Shown: positions 7,626 to 17,441, counted from the stretch's first letter. The stretch: 64,000 nt of DNA from JAOAPG01 sp963791575 (GCA_963791575.1 CAWBSY010000011.1:124001-188000), one strand, 5' to 3'. Made by a program: numbers and translations. Notes: a model not told the origin generated them from the sequence alone.

Positions 7626-8398
7626 CACCTCGCTCCCTTCGCTCGACATTTTAGCTATCGCCGCTCACCGCGATGATGTCGAGCAGACCTGCGGTGGAAC
7701 CATGCTCAAGATGTCGCAGCTTGGGCATCGAACCGGGATTCTCGACCTCACTCAAGGTGAGATGGGAACGCGAGGCACCGCCGAAGACAGGAAACGCGAG
7801 GCCGAAGAAGCAGCCAAGATTTTGGGCATAGTGTGGCGAAGAGCTCTCGACATTCCCGACGGACGAGTCGAGAACACGTGGGAGAATCGTTTAAAAGTTG
7901 CGCAGGTGATTCGCGAACAACGGCCGCGAGTAGTGATACTTCCGTATTGGAAGGGGCGACATCCGGATCACTACACTGCTTCGACTCTGGGATATGAAGC
8001 TTGCTTTCTCGCGGGACTCGCCAAGCTGGATGTGAGCCAGACTCTCAGCACGCAGCATTCATCTTTCAGCGAGACTTTGGCGGCGCACGGTGCTCCGCAC
8101 AGGCCATTCAAGATTATTTACGCGACGCTCTACTACGACATCCGCCCGACGTTCGTGGTGGACATCACGGAACAATTCGAAATGCGCTTCGAATCGCTGA
8201 TGGCTTATAAGTCCCAGTTTAGCGATCAGGAAGCCGGCAAAGATCTCTTCCCTGCTAGAGCGGAAATCCGGTCGCGAATAGAAGCAATGGCAAGGTTCTA
8301 TGGAATGCTGGGCGGAGTGACATATCGCGGAGCCGTTCCTGCAAAAAGAAGTCGGACTGGAAGAAGATTTGACGACGATCCCAGTCAAGTCAATTTAA
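7594..8398 (+). CDS. bshB1: PIG-L/LmbE deacetylase, bacillithiol biosynthesis BshB1 type, frameshifted near the end
   Basis: The product has the zinc-deacetylase motifs AHRDDVE (usual form AHPDDxE) near residue 25, LTQGEMGTRG, and GRHPDHYTAS. This pattern is that of BshB1, which removes acetyl from GlcNAc-malate in bacillithiol synthesis. As written the frame overruns 170 bases into the convergent methyltransferase gene. Dropping one base near 8326 instead restores AEPFLQKEVGLEEDL and a stop at 8396-8398, giving the normal family length of about 260. Start is ATG 7594 or TTG 7618, both overlapping the end of DUF190. bshA and bshC are not in the window, so the bacillithiol role is inferred from family. 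Confidence 0.8.
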
Positions 8399-8439
8399 CG
8401 AGCTTCGGAAAAGCGCAGCAAGACTTTCCCGTAACGCGA

Positions 8440-9114
8440 TTACTTTTTCAACGCGATGGCTACGCCGTCTCTGACCGGCAAAATCGTCGTAAACACTTCC
8501 GGCGAGCTGTACAGTGCTTGATTCAACTCCTGAATCGCTTTCGTCCTCGCATCTGGCGACTTCTTGTCCACAACCTTGCCACTCCACAGAACGTTGTCCG
8601 TGATAAATAGGCCGCCTTTTCTTAGCCGGGGCATTGCCGCTCGAAAGGCTCGCGGATAATCTTCCTTATCAATATCGTTAAAAATAATGTCGAACTCCTG
8701 CTTCTGCTCTGACAGAAGTTCCAACGCATCCCCTGTCTTGACAGTTATGCGATCGCTCACGCCCGCTCTGTCAAAGTATCCCCGCGCCTCGTCTGCGTTC
8801 TTTCGATCGCCATCCGTATAAATCACGCGACCGCCTTCGCCGACCGCACGCGCCCACCAAATCGTCGAGTATCCGATCGCGGAGCCCATCTCAAAAATTG
8901 ACTTAGCGTTTATCATCAGCGCAAGTTGATAAAGAATGCGAGCCACCACCGGCCCAACAATTGGAATCTTGCGCCGAGTCGCTTGATCTTCCATCTCCTT
9001 CAAAACTTCATCGCGGGGCGGAAGCAGCGAATATAAGTAGTCATCGATACCCGGCTCAGTTATGAATCCTTGATGTTGCCACTCCGGTTTCGCGTCGGCC
9101 AATTTTCCCTCCAT
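8440..9114 (-). CDS. SAM-dependent O-methyltransferase (COMT-like, family 3)
   Basis: A 224-residue class I methyltransferase. IFEMGSAIGYSTIWWARAV is motif I for SAM binding, VIYTDGDRKNADEAR holds the acidic ribose-binding residue, and FNDIDKEDYPRAF carries the Asp residues that bind the divalent metal in catechol/caffeoyl-CoA O-methyltransferases. These cytosolic enzymes methylate neighbouring hydroxyls on small aromatics; the bacterial substrates are mostly unknown. Length is normal. It converges with bshB1 (41 bases apart once that gene's frameshift is restored) and has no operon partner. The start ATG at 9114 gives a typical N-terminal helix containing ITEPGIDDYLYSLLP. Confidence 0.85.
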   Translation of the reverse strand: MEGKLADAKPEWQHQGFITEPGIDDYLYSLLPPRDEVLKEMEDQATRRKIPIVGPVVARILYQLALMINAKSIFEMGSAIGYSTIWWARAVGEGGRVIYTDGDRKNADEARGYFDRAGVSDRITVKTGDALELLSEQKQEFDIIFNDIDKEDYPRAFRAAMPRLRKGGLFITDNVLWSGKVVDKKSPDARTKAIQELNQALYSSPEVFTTILPVRDGVAIALKK

Positions 9115-9201
9115 ATGTAGAACACCTGTTCAATATCTCGGAATGCAGCTTCTTCAAATACTTTGCACGATTTTCTGTTCGCACGATTTTTCTCGCCTTA
9201 A

Positions 9202-9903
9202 CTAGGAAATCGTCTCGCCAGGCTTCATCTCACGCACTTCCACATGCGGCACCAGCTTTTGCAAGTCTCCTGGTCTTCCTGTTAAGACTGGAAAAGTTCC
9301 GAAGTGCATCGGGATCACCGTTCTTGCGTGCAGCAGATTGCATGCATAGGCTGCCTCTCGTGGTCCCATGGTGAAATGATCGCCGATCGGAATCATTGCG
9401 ATGTCTGGATGATAGAGCTCACGAATGATTTGCATATCGCCAAATACGTTCGTATCTCCCGCGTGGTAAATCTTAATTCCGTTCTCAAATTCGATGACGT
9501 AACCGCAGGCTTCGCCGCCATAAATAAGCTCGTCTCCATCTTTAATTCCGCAGGAATGATCGGCGTGGACCATGGTCACTTTAATATCCCCAACGGTCTG
9601 TGTGCCGCCTTTATTCATGCTGGAGGTCTGCTTTACACCCTTTTTCTCCAGCCATCCCACGAGTTCCGGAATGCCGACGACTTTCGGATTATGCTTCTTT
9701 GCAATCTCGACTGCATCGCCAATATGATCGAAATGCCCATGAGTACAGAGCATTACGTCGAGCTTCTTAATGTCTTTTTCTTTGTCAGGGCACATGGGAT
9801 TGCCCATGACCCACGGATCCACAAGAACAGTCTTGCCACCGGGAGTCTCAATACGAAAAGTTGCGTGGCCCAACCAGGTGATTTTGATGCCGTTCAAATT
9901 CAT
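9202..9903 (-). CDS. metallo-beta-lactamase-fold hydrolase (UPF0173 type)
   Basis: A 233-residue protein with the metal-binding motif THGHFDH (His55, His57, Asp59, His60), a later histidine in MVHADHS, YHAGDTN with the bridging Asp, and PMHFGTFP near the C-terminus. The start MNLNGIKITWLGHATFRIE is typical of the UPF0173 metal-dependent hydrolases (YtkL-like), whose substrate is not known. It is cytoplasmic with no signal peptide. It lies 87 bases upstream of the O-methyltransferase on the same strand, so they may be transcribed together, though no functional link is evident. Confidence 0.88.
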   Translation of the reverse strand: MNLNGIKITWLGHATFRIETPGGKTVLVDPWVMGNPMCPDKEKDIKKLDVMLCTHGHFDHIGDAVEIAKKHNPKVVGIPELVGWLEKKGVKQTSSMNKGGTQTVGDIKVTMVHADHSCGIKDGDELIYGGEACGYVIEFENGIKIYHAGDTNVFGDMQIIRELYHPDIAMIPIGDHFTMGPREAAYACNLLHARTVIPMHFGTFPVLTGRPGDLQKLVPHVEVREMKPGETIS

Positions 9904-10039
9904 AGCCTTCTCTTTCGTCTATCAAGTCGCGTGTATCAATTCGCATTAGCACCGCACTTAGGGAAAATGCGGACAGCACAATTCAAAAGCAAATTTGCCA
10001 AGTGCTAACTACCGTTTCCTAGTTTAATATGGAAAACCC

Positions 10040-10594
10040 ATGTCAGAGCTGAAGGTGCTGATTTCACGTGAACAAATTGCCGATCGCGTCGCCGCCATTG
10101 GGGCGGAGATCGCCCGCGACTTTGCAGGTGAGTCCATCATGTTCGTAGGCGTTCTCAAAGGTGCGGCCATTTTTTTGAGTGATCTGGCGCGAAATGTTCC
10201 ACTCGATTCCACATTTGATTTCATTGGCGTGTCGAGTTACGGAAATCGGCCGAGCCCTGACCATGAACTAAACGTTGGATGGGATTCAACCGGAGAAGTT
10301 CGCCTTACCAAGGATGTCGATCACTCGATGAAAGGCAAGAATGTGATCCTGGTAGAAGACATCCTCGACACAGGTCTCACTCTGACTTACTTGAAAAAGC
10401 TGTTCCTCGGACACGAGCCCAAAACTTTCCGTATCGCGGCTTTGCTCGACAAGCCCTCGCGTAGAAAACAGCCTATTCACGCCGACTATGTGGGCTTTAG
10501 CATCCCCGATGAATTTGTTGTTGGTTACGGGCTCGATCACGCTGAGCGTTATCGGAATTTGCCGGATATCTGCATCATTCCACGGACAAATTAA
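10040..10594 (+). CDS. hpt: hypoxanthine phosphoribosyltransferase
   Basis: A 184-residue type I phosphoribosyltransferase. VILVEDILDTGLTL (about residues 102-114, Glu106 and Asp107) is the PRPP-binding loop, FVGVLKGAAIFLSDL is the pyrophosphate loop, SSYGN is the flexible active-site loop, and KPSRRKQPIHADYVGFSIPDEFVVGYG gives the purine-binding Lys and aromatic region. It salvages hypoxanthine and guanine into IMP and GMP in the cytosol. Length is normal. Its own promoter probably lies in 9904-10039, between it and the divergent UPF0173 gene. Confidence 0.94.
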   Translation: MSELKVLISREQIADRVAAIGAEIARDFAGESIMFVGVLKGAAIFLSDLARNVPLDSTFDFIGVSSYGNRPSPDHELNVGWDSTGEVRLTKDVDHSMKGKNVILVEDILDTGLTLTYLKKLFLGHEPKTFRIAALLDKPSRRKQPIHADYVGFSIPDEFVVGYGLDHAERYRNLPDICIIPRTN

Positions 10595-10683
10595 TTCATA
10601 TTTCCTAAGGCTATCTTCATTGATTCTGAGCGCGCCCTTCCAAATGAAGGCCCGAGGACGACTGGTATGATTGAGTAAGCGCA

Positions 10684-12445
10684 ATGGCTGCTTCCCAGAC
10701 TGATATTGAATCTAGAGTAGATCCCCTCCTGCTCGAGGTAGCGGACGTAGTGAATACTACGCTCGATTTGGACACCACTCTGCGTCGAGTCGCCGAACTT
10801 GTCCGCAAGGTCATTGACTACGAAATTTTTGCGATTCTTTTGCTCAACGAAAAAACGCAGGAGCTGCGCTTTCGCTTCAGCCTCGGCCACACTCCGGAAG
10901 TAGCCGAACGCCTGCGCATTAAAGTGGGCGAGGGCGTCACAGGACTTGCCGCGCAACGGCGCGAAGCCATCCTCGTGGGCGACGTTGCAAGCGATCCCAA
11001 GTACATCTCCGCCGTTCCCAATGTGCGTTCGGAACTCGCTGTTCCGCTCATTATCAAAAACCGGCTTATCGGCGTTATCGATATTGAGTCGCAAAAAGCA
11101 AACCACTTCACCGAGGAACACAAGCGGCTTCTGACATTGATCGCCTCGCGCATGGCAGTTGGAATCGAGAATGCGCGCCTTTATACACGCACAACCCGGC
11201 AAGCCCGAACGTTGTTGCTGTTGAACGAAATTGCGCGAGAACTGACGTCCATTCTGAATTTGGATGAGTTGTTAAAACGAATTGCCGAATTGCTCAGCCG
11301 TCTGATTGATTATCAGATGTTCAGTATTTTGCTGCTGGACTCAACCGGCAGAGAAGCTCCAGCATCGGTTTTCGCTGCGTTTTCAGGAAAGTATTCTCCT
11401 CAAACATGATATTCCCCTCGGCCGCGGAGTAGTGGGACACGCAGTCCAGCATAAGCATGCTGTTTTGGTTTCCGACGTCAGCAAAGATTCTCGCTACATT
11501 GAAGTCAATCCTGAAACTCGTTCAGAATTGGCAGTTCCGCTCATCTACAAAGACAAAGTCATCGGTGTACTCGATCTCGAGCACACGCGTCGCGGATTCT
11601 TCACTGAGGATCATCAGCGCACCGTAACCACGTTGGCGGCGCAGGTTGCCATAGCAATCGAGAATGCACAGCTCTACGAGGAAATTGCGCGTCAGGAGAG
11701 GCGACTTGAACGCGATCTGGCACTTGCTCGCGAATTGCAATTTCGTCTTCTTCCGCAATCGCGTCCGAAGCTCGCTAATCTTGAAATTGCCGCGAAGTTT
11801 GCGCCCGCTAGAGCAATTGGCGGTGACTTGTACGATTTCGTTAGCTATTCGCAATCGCGCACCGCGCTAGTCATAGGAGACGTCAGCGGCAAGGGCGCTC
11901 CCGCCGCAATTTATGCGGCGTTGGTCGGAGGGATTCTGCGCTCGCATGCTCCCATTGAACCCGGCCCTGCGGAAATGCTCTCTGCGGTTAACTATTCGTT
12001 AGGCGAGCGACGTATTGAAGGACAGTTTGTGTCGTTGATCTACGCGGTATGGAACGATCCGGAGCGCACGCTGCAAGTAGCGAATTCAGGACTTCCCCGG
12101 CCTATCCACTGTCGCGACGGAAAAATTAAAGTGATTGAAGCGACCGGATTGCCGCTAGGACTATTCGAAGAAGCTGATTACGACGAGTTCACGTTTCAGG
12201 CAAAACCCGGCGATGTGTTCGTGTTCTTTAGCGACGGCATTCTGGATGCAAGCAATCGGGCCGGAGAATTGTTCGGCCGCACAGAAGTAGAAAAGATTGT
12301 CTCCGAGTGCTCTGAGAACTCCGCTGAATCCATAGTCACTTCGCTTTTTAAAGCGGTGGCAGAATACGCGTCTGGCATGGATCCCTTCGACGATCAGACC
12401 GTGGTCGCGATCAAAGTGAAAGGGAGTTCCGGGAAACGCAAGTGA
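10684..12445 (+). CDS. GAF-GAF-PP2C (RsbU-like) phosphatase, frameshifted in the second GAF domain
   Basis: Two frames joined by a one-base shift near 11350 give about 586 residues. Domains in order: GAF1 (about 20-165, VGEGVTGLAAQRREAILVGD, RSELAVPLI), GAF2 (about 185-340, LGRGVVGHAVQHKHAVLVSD, RSELAVPLI), a short coiled linker (ERDLALARELQFRLLP), then a SpoIIE/PP2C domain with GGDLYDF, VIGDVSGKGAPAA, VFFSDGILDA and DDQT supplying the metal-binding Asp residues. Such proteins dephosphorylate anti-anti-sigma factors in partner-switching, sensing small ligands through GAF. No RsbV/RsbW gene is nearby. Removing one base at about 11347-11352 restores the frame. Its TGA overlaps the GTG start of lysA. 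Confidence 0.85.
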
Positions 12446-13762
12446 AACAGCCGCTCCGGCCAACTGGCCGACCACCCGCTTTCACCTACCAAGCTATTCG
12501 TAACGGATCGGCTCACAGCCCGAATTCTTCTTTGCATTGCGACCAAGTTTCATTGTCGTCTCTCGTAAAACGATACGGCACGCCGTTGTACGTCTACTCC
12601 GCGTCCAGCATTCGTCAACGGACTGCGGCATTTGAGTCTGCGTTTCGCAAGGTTCCTCATACTATTTGCTATTCCGTAAAAGCAAATTCAAATCTGTCGA
12701 TCTTACGCATGCTGTCCAAAGCAGGCTGCGGATTCGACGTTGTCTCCGGCGGAGAACTGGAACGCGTGTTGCGCGTGGACGGGCGTGCGAGCAAGAAAGT
12801 TGTATTTTCGGGAGTCGGTAAAACTCGAGAGGAAATGCAGGCTGCCCTGAAAGCTGGCATTCTGCTATTCAATATAGAAAGCGCAGTCGGAACTGCAAAC
12901 CCTTGCCGACTGCGCGTCTCGAGCTAAGAAAAACGCTTCCATAGCAATGCGGGTGAACCCGGATGTCTCCGCCAAAACTCACCCTTATATCTCGACTGGT
13001 CTGCACAAACATAAGTTTGGTATTCCCATCAGCGATGCTCGAGATCTGTACCGGCAAGCGTCTTTATCAAAATATTTGAATGTTGCAGGCGTCAGTGTTC
13101 ACATCGGCTCGCAGATCACGGACGTAAAGCCGTTCTCAGAGGCAATGGAGCGGGTTGCCGCCTTGATACGGGAACTTCGGGCAGATGGACATAAGATTAA
13201 ATACATCGATGCCGGTGGCGGACTCGGAATTTCTTATGACGCGCAAAATGGTCCCGAGTTCACCGCGCAGGTTGCTCAATATGCGGAAGCGCTGTCACGC
13301 CCGTTACGAGGACTGAAGTTGCACTTGCTGGTTGAGCCGGGCCGCTCCATAGTCGGACCCGCCGGAGTGTTACTCACCCGCGTGCTGTACAGAAAGACAA
13401 ACGGCGGAAAGAAGTTCTTGGTCGTGAATGCAGGCATGAACGACTTGATCCGACCGTCACTCTATCAGGCTCATCATGAGATCATTCCTGTGATGGCGAC
13501 CTCGGGTTCAGAGAAGCAAGAACTAGTCGATGTAGTAGGACCAGTCTGCGAAACAGGAGATTTCTTTGCCAGAGACCGTGAGATGCCCGAAGTCGAAGAA
13601 GGAGATTTGCTCGCGATTCTGGATACCGGAGCTTATGGCATGGCCCTCGCGTCAAACTACAACACGCGCCCGCGGCCTGCGGAAGTACTGGTGGATGGGA
13701 AATCGTCGAAAGTGGTTCGGCGGCGAGAAACGATGACGGATCTGATGCGCAACGAGATCTAG
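12442..13762 (+). CDS. lysA: diaminopimelate decarboxylase, frameshifted
   Basis: Two frames joined near 12883 give about 439 residues, a normal LysA length. The PLP lysine is in YSVKANSNLSIL; CGFDVVSGGELER, VSVHIGSQI, DAGGGLGI, VEPGRSIVGPAG and CETGDFFARDR are the classic fold III decarboxylase motifs, with the CETGD cysteine from the second subunit. It makes lysine from meso-diaminopimelate, the last step of lysine synthesis. Dropping one base at 12880-12886 restores SELQTLADCASRAKKNAS, matching the family. Translation starts at GTG 12442, overlapping the preceding stop, so it is translationally coupled to the GAF-PP2C gene. The frameshift in an amino-acid synthesis gene suggests a sequence error. 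Confidence 0.88.
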
Positions 13763-13848
13763 TCTGTTCCGCCACCGATGCGCCTGATGTCGGTTGCTCA
13801 ACCTCGTAGGCAAACTGAACGGCACAGATTCGCATCGTACCCGCGTCT

Positions 13849-14508
13849 ATGTCTGCGCAGCCCAGCAACAATGAAGATTTGCACGGTAATGCTCCTGATC
13901 GTTCCCGCGTAGCATTGCTCCTCATCGACGTCATCAACGATTTGGATTTTCCTAACAACCAACAGTTGATACAGGCTTCCGCCGCCCTTGCCCGCAGAAT
14001 TGCGTCGCTGAAGGCGCGATGCAAGAACGCCGGCATTCCTGCGATCTACGTGAATGACAACTACGGAAAATGGCGTTCGGATTTTTCAGCAGTCCTACGA
14101 AATAGTCTGCGTGATAATAGCCCTGGTAAATCTATGGTCGAGCAGCTTGTGCCAGATCACGACGACTACATTGTCCTCAAGCCCAAACATTCAGCTTTCT
14201 TCGCTACTCCGCTTGAAACACTGCTTGAATATCTTGGCGTCAAGACTGTGATCCTCGCCGGACTTACCACCAATGCCTGCGTGTTGATCACGGCCAGCGA
14301 CGTTTATGTTCGAGACTTACAACTATTTGTTCCATCCGATTGTGTGGCGGCGCTCACCGACAAAGACCAACAGAGCGCGCTCGAAATGATGCAACGAAAT
14401 TTCGCTGCGGATACGCGGCCGTCCACGGAACTTGACTTGGATGCGTTGCAGAGCGAGGAGTCCGAAACGGTAAATTCCGCGACTCCGCAGATGCAGAAAA
14501 TGGCATAG
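13849..14508 (+). CDS. isochorismatase-family cysteine hydrolase
   Basis: A 219-residue protein with the family catalytic triad: Asp27 in LLIDVIND, Lys113 in LKPKHSAFF, and Cys144 in AGLTTNACVLITASDV; the cis-peptide next to the Cys loop is suggested by the sequence. Members hydrolyse nicotinamide, isochorismate, biuret, N-carbamoylsarcosine and similar amides or enol ethers. The metal-binding motif of nicotinamidases is not evident, so the substrate is open. An acidic tail (about 195-219) is unusual. It follows lysA after 86 bases in the same direction and is convergent with nadK. Confidence 0.82.
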   Translation: MSAQPSNNEDLHGNAPDRSRVALLLIDVINDLDFPNNQQLIQASAALARRIASLKARCKNAGIPAIYVNDNYGKWRSDFSAVLRNSLRDNSPGKSMVEQLVPDHDDYIVLKPKHSAFFATPLETLLEYLGVKTVILAGLTTNACVLITASDVYVRDLQLFVPSDCVAALTDKDQQSALEMMQRNFAADTRPSTELDLDALQSEESETVNSATPQMQKMA

Positions 14509-14531
14509 AACTTTTCGTCAACGGAATCTAT

Positions 14532-15425
14532 CTACCGCTGTCCCCATTTCATTTTGGCGCGAAGGACATCGAAGAATGTCCCGCTAAAATGCAGCAACTT
14601 TACGTGGTATTCGGACTTTCGGCAGCAGACCCGATCGCCATCAAGCATTGGCATGCCCACCTGGCCATCCACACTCAGATAAGCTTCGTCCGTGCCCGTC
14701 TTCACCACGATTTCAATCTCTGCAGTATCGCGAACCACCAGCGGACGATGAGTAAGCGAATGCGCGGACACCGGCGTGATCACAAAAGCATGGACATCCG
14801 GCATCATGAGCGGTCCTCCAGCGGCCAATGAATATGCCGTGGAACCGGTCGGCGTTGAAACAATCAAACTGTCCGCCTGATAACTCGACACAAAAACCCG
14901 ATCAACATAGACGTCGCAATGATTCAGGCGCGCGATCGTGCTTTTGCCAACAACGACATCATTGACAGCATCGTACCGCGCTATGCGCTCACCGTTGCGG
15001 GTTACTTCGCAATGCACCATGGACCGTGCGTCGACTTCACAGCGATTTTCTTCAATCGCCTGCAATGTCGGATACAGCTCTTCCAGTGGAACCTCGGTTA
15101 GAAATCCCAGTGAGCCCAGGTTAATCCCCAGCACGGGGATGCCGGCTTTCGCCACCGCCCGTGAAGCGGCCAGCAATGTCCCGTCGCCTCCTAAGACGAC
15201 CACAAAGTTGAGGTCACGTGAGGCCATTTCCTCTCGCTCGACAATCTCCACTTCTGTCGCATAGGGAGCGGTTTCCGGATCGGCAACAATTTGGTAGTGA
15301 TGCCGACGAAACCACTCGATCAAATCCGGCACAATATCGACTAGTTCCAGCTTCCCCGGCTTGGAAATAATTGCGACAGATTTTTTGTCGGCAGATCCGG
15401 TATTCCCAATCTTGGTAATGGCCAT
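14532..15425 (-). CDS. nadK: NAD kinase
   Basis: A 297-residue NAD kinase with GGDGT (79-83) as the phosphate-binding loop, INLGSLGFLTE, the NDVVVGKS strand, and STPTGSTAYSLAAGGP as the nucleotide site. It phosphorylates NAD to NADP in the cytosol. I choose ATG at 15423-15425 (MAITKIGNTG); the open frame extends 43 residues further upstream into tlyA, but that extension has no NadK similarity. It is downstream of tlyA on the same strand with a 47-base gap, a conserved pairing in many bacteria where tlyA-nadK (and recN) form an operon. Confidence 0.92.
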   Translation of the reverse strand: MAITKIGNTGSADKKSVAIISKPGKLELVDIVPDLIEWFRRHHYQIVADPETAPYATEVEIVEREEMASRDLNFVVVLGGDGTLLAASRAVAKAGIPVLGINLGSLGFLTEVPLEELYPTLQAIEENRCEVDARSMVHCEVTRNGERIARYDAVNDVVVGKSTIARLNHCDVYVDRVFVSSYQADSLIVSTPTGSTAYSLAAGGPLMMPDVHAFVITPVSAHSLTHRPLVVRDTAEIEIVVKTGTDEAYLSVDGQVGMPMLDGDRVCCRKSEYHVKLLHFSGTFFDVLRAKMKWGQR

Positions 15426-15472
15426 AGAAAGTGAGTAGTGAAAATGAATTGTACAGAACTTTGTAGAAAAGC

Positions 15473-16222
15473 TCAGAAGATAGCGTGCAGCAGAAACTCG
15501 CGATTCCCTTCCGCGCCCAGAATTGGAGATTCGATCACGTCGGTGCTCAGGCAACCTAACGCAAGCAAAGTCTCACGAACTTTTTTAACCGCGTCTGCCT
15601 GTGCCGCTTCGTCCCGCACGATGCCGCCTTTCCCCACCAGCCCGCGCCCTACTTCAAACTGCGGCTTCACCAGAACGATTACTTGCCGTCCTCGTCTTTC
15701 AGCCTGAGATTCTGGAAAAGCCGAGACAATTACAGCTGGAAGCACAAGTGTTGCTGAGATAAATGAAACGTCCATGACAACAAGATCGACAACCTCGCCG
15801 AGTTGGTCGCGTGTGAGATAACGCGCATTCGTCTTCTCGAGCAACCGCACTCGCGAATCCTGCCGCAGGCGAAAGTCAATCTGCCCATGTCCCGTATCGA
15901 CGGCGATCACGCGGTCAGCACCACTTTGTAATAGACAATCGGTAAATCCGCCGGTGGACGCGCCCACGTCCAAACATGTCTTGCCGGTCACATCGATGCG
16001 CCAATGCTCCAGCGCTTTTTCCAGCTTAAGTCCCCCGCGGCTCACATACTTTAAATCCGCACCCAGCAGGATAATGTCAGATTGCGCATCTACGGCTGTT
16101 CCCGACTTCTCGACTTTCTGTCCTTCCACTAAAACCTTGCCCGCAATGATGAGAGCCTGCGCGCGTTCGCGTGATTGCGCCATGCCGCGCTCAAAAAGCA
16201 ATTTGTCGAGTCTGATCTTCAA
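15473..16222 (-). CDS. tlyA: TlyA-family rRNA 2'-O-methyltransferase
   Basis: A 249-residue protein with an N-terminal S4 RNA-binding domain (about 1-60, RLDKLLFERGMAQSRERAQ) and a FtsJ-like methyltransferase domain: CLDVGASTGGFTDCLLQSGA (about 83-102) for SAM, AVDTGHGQ, VVMDVSFIS and a conserved KPQFEVGR strand. TlyA proteins methylate ribose 2'-OH groups in 16S and 23S rRNA and can affect capreomycin sensitivity. Some homologues are annotated as hemolysins. Length is normal. It is the first gene of a probable tlyA-nadK operon; palindromes lie in the region just upstream of its start. Confidence 0.92.
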   Translation of the reverse strand: MKIRLDKLLFERGMAQSRERAQALIIAGKVLVEGQKVEKSGTAVDAQSDIILLGADLKYVSRGGLKLEKALEHWRIDVTGKTCLDVGASTGGFTDCLLQSGADRVIAVDTGHGQIDFRLRQDSRVRLLEKTNARYLTRDQLGEVVDLVVMDVSFISATLVLPAVIVSAFPESQAERRGRQVIVLVKPQFEVGRGLVGKGGIVRDEAAQADAVKKVRETLLALGCLSTDVIESPILGAEGNREFLLHAIF

Positions 16223-16282
16223 TACTTCCCTTCAATGCGTTCTTTGCAAACTACTTGCGATCGCGAACAACACCACCACCAA

Positions 16283-16344
16283 AGTGCTAGCACTCTACTC
16301 AGTGCAAGGAGTAGAAGCATCTCTGCGTGAATTACTTACAGAGA
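16283..16344. repeat. cluster of three inverted repeats upstream of tlyA
   Basis: AGTGCTAGCACT (16283-16294) is a perfect 12-base palindrome. CTACTC (16295-16300) and GAGTAG (16309-16314) form a stem with an 8-base loop. TCTCTG (16320-16325) and CAGAGA (16339-16344) form a third. They lie 60-120 bases upstream of the tlyA start on its strand. They may be an operator or leader RNA folds; the half site TAGCACTC recalls the heat-shock CIRCE element but the partner half GAGTGCTAA is absent. Confidence 0.4.
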
Positions 16345-16456
16345 TACTACCCGCCTTTTCCACAACCTTATGCACCGCTGTGTTGAAAACTTTTGAAAGG
16401 CTCCGAAAGAAAAATCTTTCACCACAAAGAACGTGAAGAACCGCTGTAACTTTCAA

Positions 16457-16490
16457 AGCAAAAAAGAAAGCCGCCTAGCAAGGCGGCTTC
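16457..16490 (-). terminator. rho-independent terminator of yebC
   Basis: On the minus strand GCCGCC (pairing bases 16482-16487) and GGCGGC (16470-16475), separated by a six-base loop, form a GC-rich stem followed by TTTCTTTTTT (16460-16469). It lies about 25 bases after the yebC stop. Confidence 0.8.
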
Positions 16491-16512
16491 GAACGTAAGT
16501 CTCTGTGGAGCT

Positions 16513-17262
16513 TTATCCAGCAACTTCCTCTAGCAACTTCTGATCGATGTCGAAGTTCGAATGGACGTTCTGTACGTCGTCCTGATCTTCGAGCGCTTCC
16601 ATCAGGCGAATCATCGTGTTGGCCGCCTGCCCTTCCAGTTTGATATAGTTCTGCGGGACCATCGCAACGCTCGAAGCCGCAGGCTCGATTCCTGCCTTCT
16701 TCACTGCTTCCAGCACGGTTTCGTAGGCTGATGGTTCGGTAAGGACTTCCCAGTTCTCACCATCGTCGTTCAGATCCTCCGCCCCTGCTTCGAGAACCAG
16801 CGCCATTAAATCATCTTCTTTAGCAGCCGATTTCGGAACCACGATGCTTCCCTTCTTGTGAAACATCCAGGAAACCGCGCCTGCCTCCGCCATGTTTCCA
16901 CCATTCTTGCCGAACGCGTGCCGGATCTCACTGACCGTACGATTGCGATTATCGGTGCTGATATCGACCAGTACCGCGGCGCCGCCAGGTCCATAACCTT
17001 CCAGGACAAACTCTTCGTAAGACACGCCCGGCAATTCACCCGTACCACGCTGAACCGCGCGCTTAATGTTGTCCTGCGGCATATTTTCTGCTTTGGCCGC
17101 GGCAATAGCGCCACGCAAACGCGGATTAGCGTCGGGATCGCCCCCACCATTCTTCGCAGCAATCGTGATTTCTTTAATCAAGCGGGTAAAAATCTTGCCG
17201 CGCTTAGCATCCAGCGCGCCCTTTTTATGTTTGATTGTGGCCCATTTTGAGTGGCCGGACAT
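16513..17262 (-). CDS. yebC: YebC/PmpR-family protein
   Basis: A 249-residue protein beginning MSGHSKWATIKHKKGALDAK, the invariant start of the YebC family, and carrying GKIFTRLIKEI, AENMPQDNIKRAVQRGTGE, YEGYGPGG-like EGYGPGGAAVLVD and RNRTVSEIRHAFGKNGG. Family members act as DNA-binding regulators and, by more recent work, help ribosomes through difficult (proline-rich or stalled) sequences. Length is normal. It has its own terminator. The ATG start at 17262 is firm given the conserved N-terminus. RuvC, often beside yebC, is not here. Confidence 0.95.
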   Translation of the reverse strand: MSGHSKWATIKHKKGALDAKRGKIFTRLIKEITIAAKNGGGDPDANPRLRGAIAAAKAENMPQDNIKRAVQRGTGELPGVSYEEFVLEGYGPGGAAVLVDISTDNRNRTVSEIRHAFGKNGGNMAEAGAVSWMFHKKGSIVVPKSAAKEDDLMALVLEAGAEDLNDDGENWEVLTEPSAYETVLEAVKKAGIEPAASSVAMVPQNYIKLEGQAANTMIRLMEALEDQDDVQNVHSNFDIDQKLLEEVAG

Positions 17263-17441
17263 GAAGATACCTCGTCGATGAACTTGAGCTACTTTATCAA
17301 AAAGGATTCGCCCTTAGAGGAGATCACAATGCTACCTCGGGACGCCCAAACCAGGCAGGCGAAAGGAAGATTATAGCACGCGCAAAACCGGGTGTTCGTT
17401 AGCCCTCCAGCTACAATAGCCACTCGGAGGCACCAACAACA

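Noticed and set aside
8399..8610. C-terminal extension of BshB1 overlapping the O-methyltransferase
   Set aside because: The extension is read in the wrong frame; dropping one base near 8326 restores the normal family C-terminus and stop at 8398.
16283..16314. CIRCE-type heat-shock operator upstream of tlyA
   Set aside because: One half TAGCACTC is present but the required GAGTGCTAA half with nine-base spacing is not.
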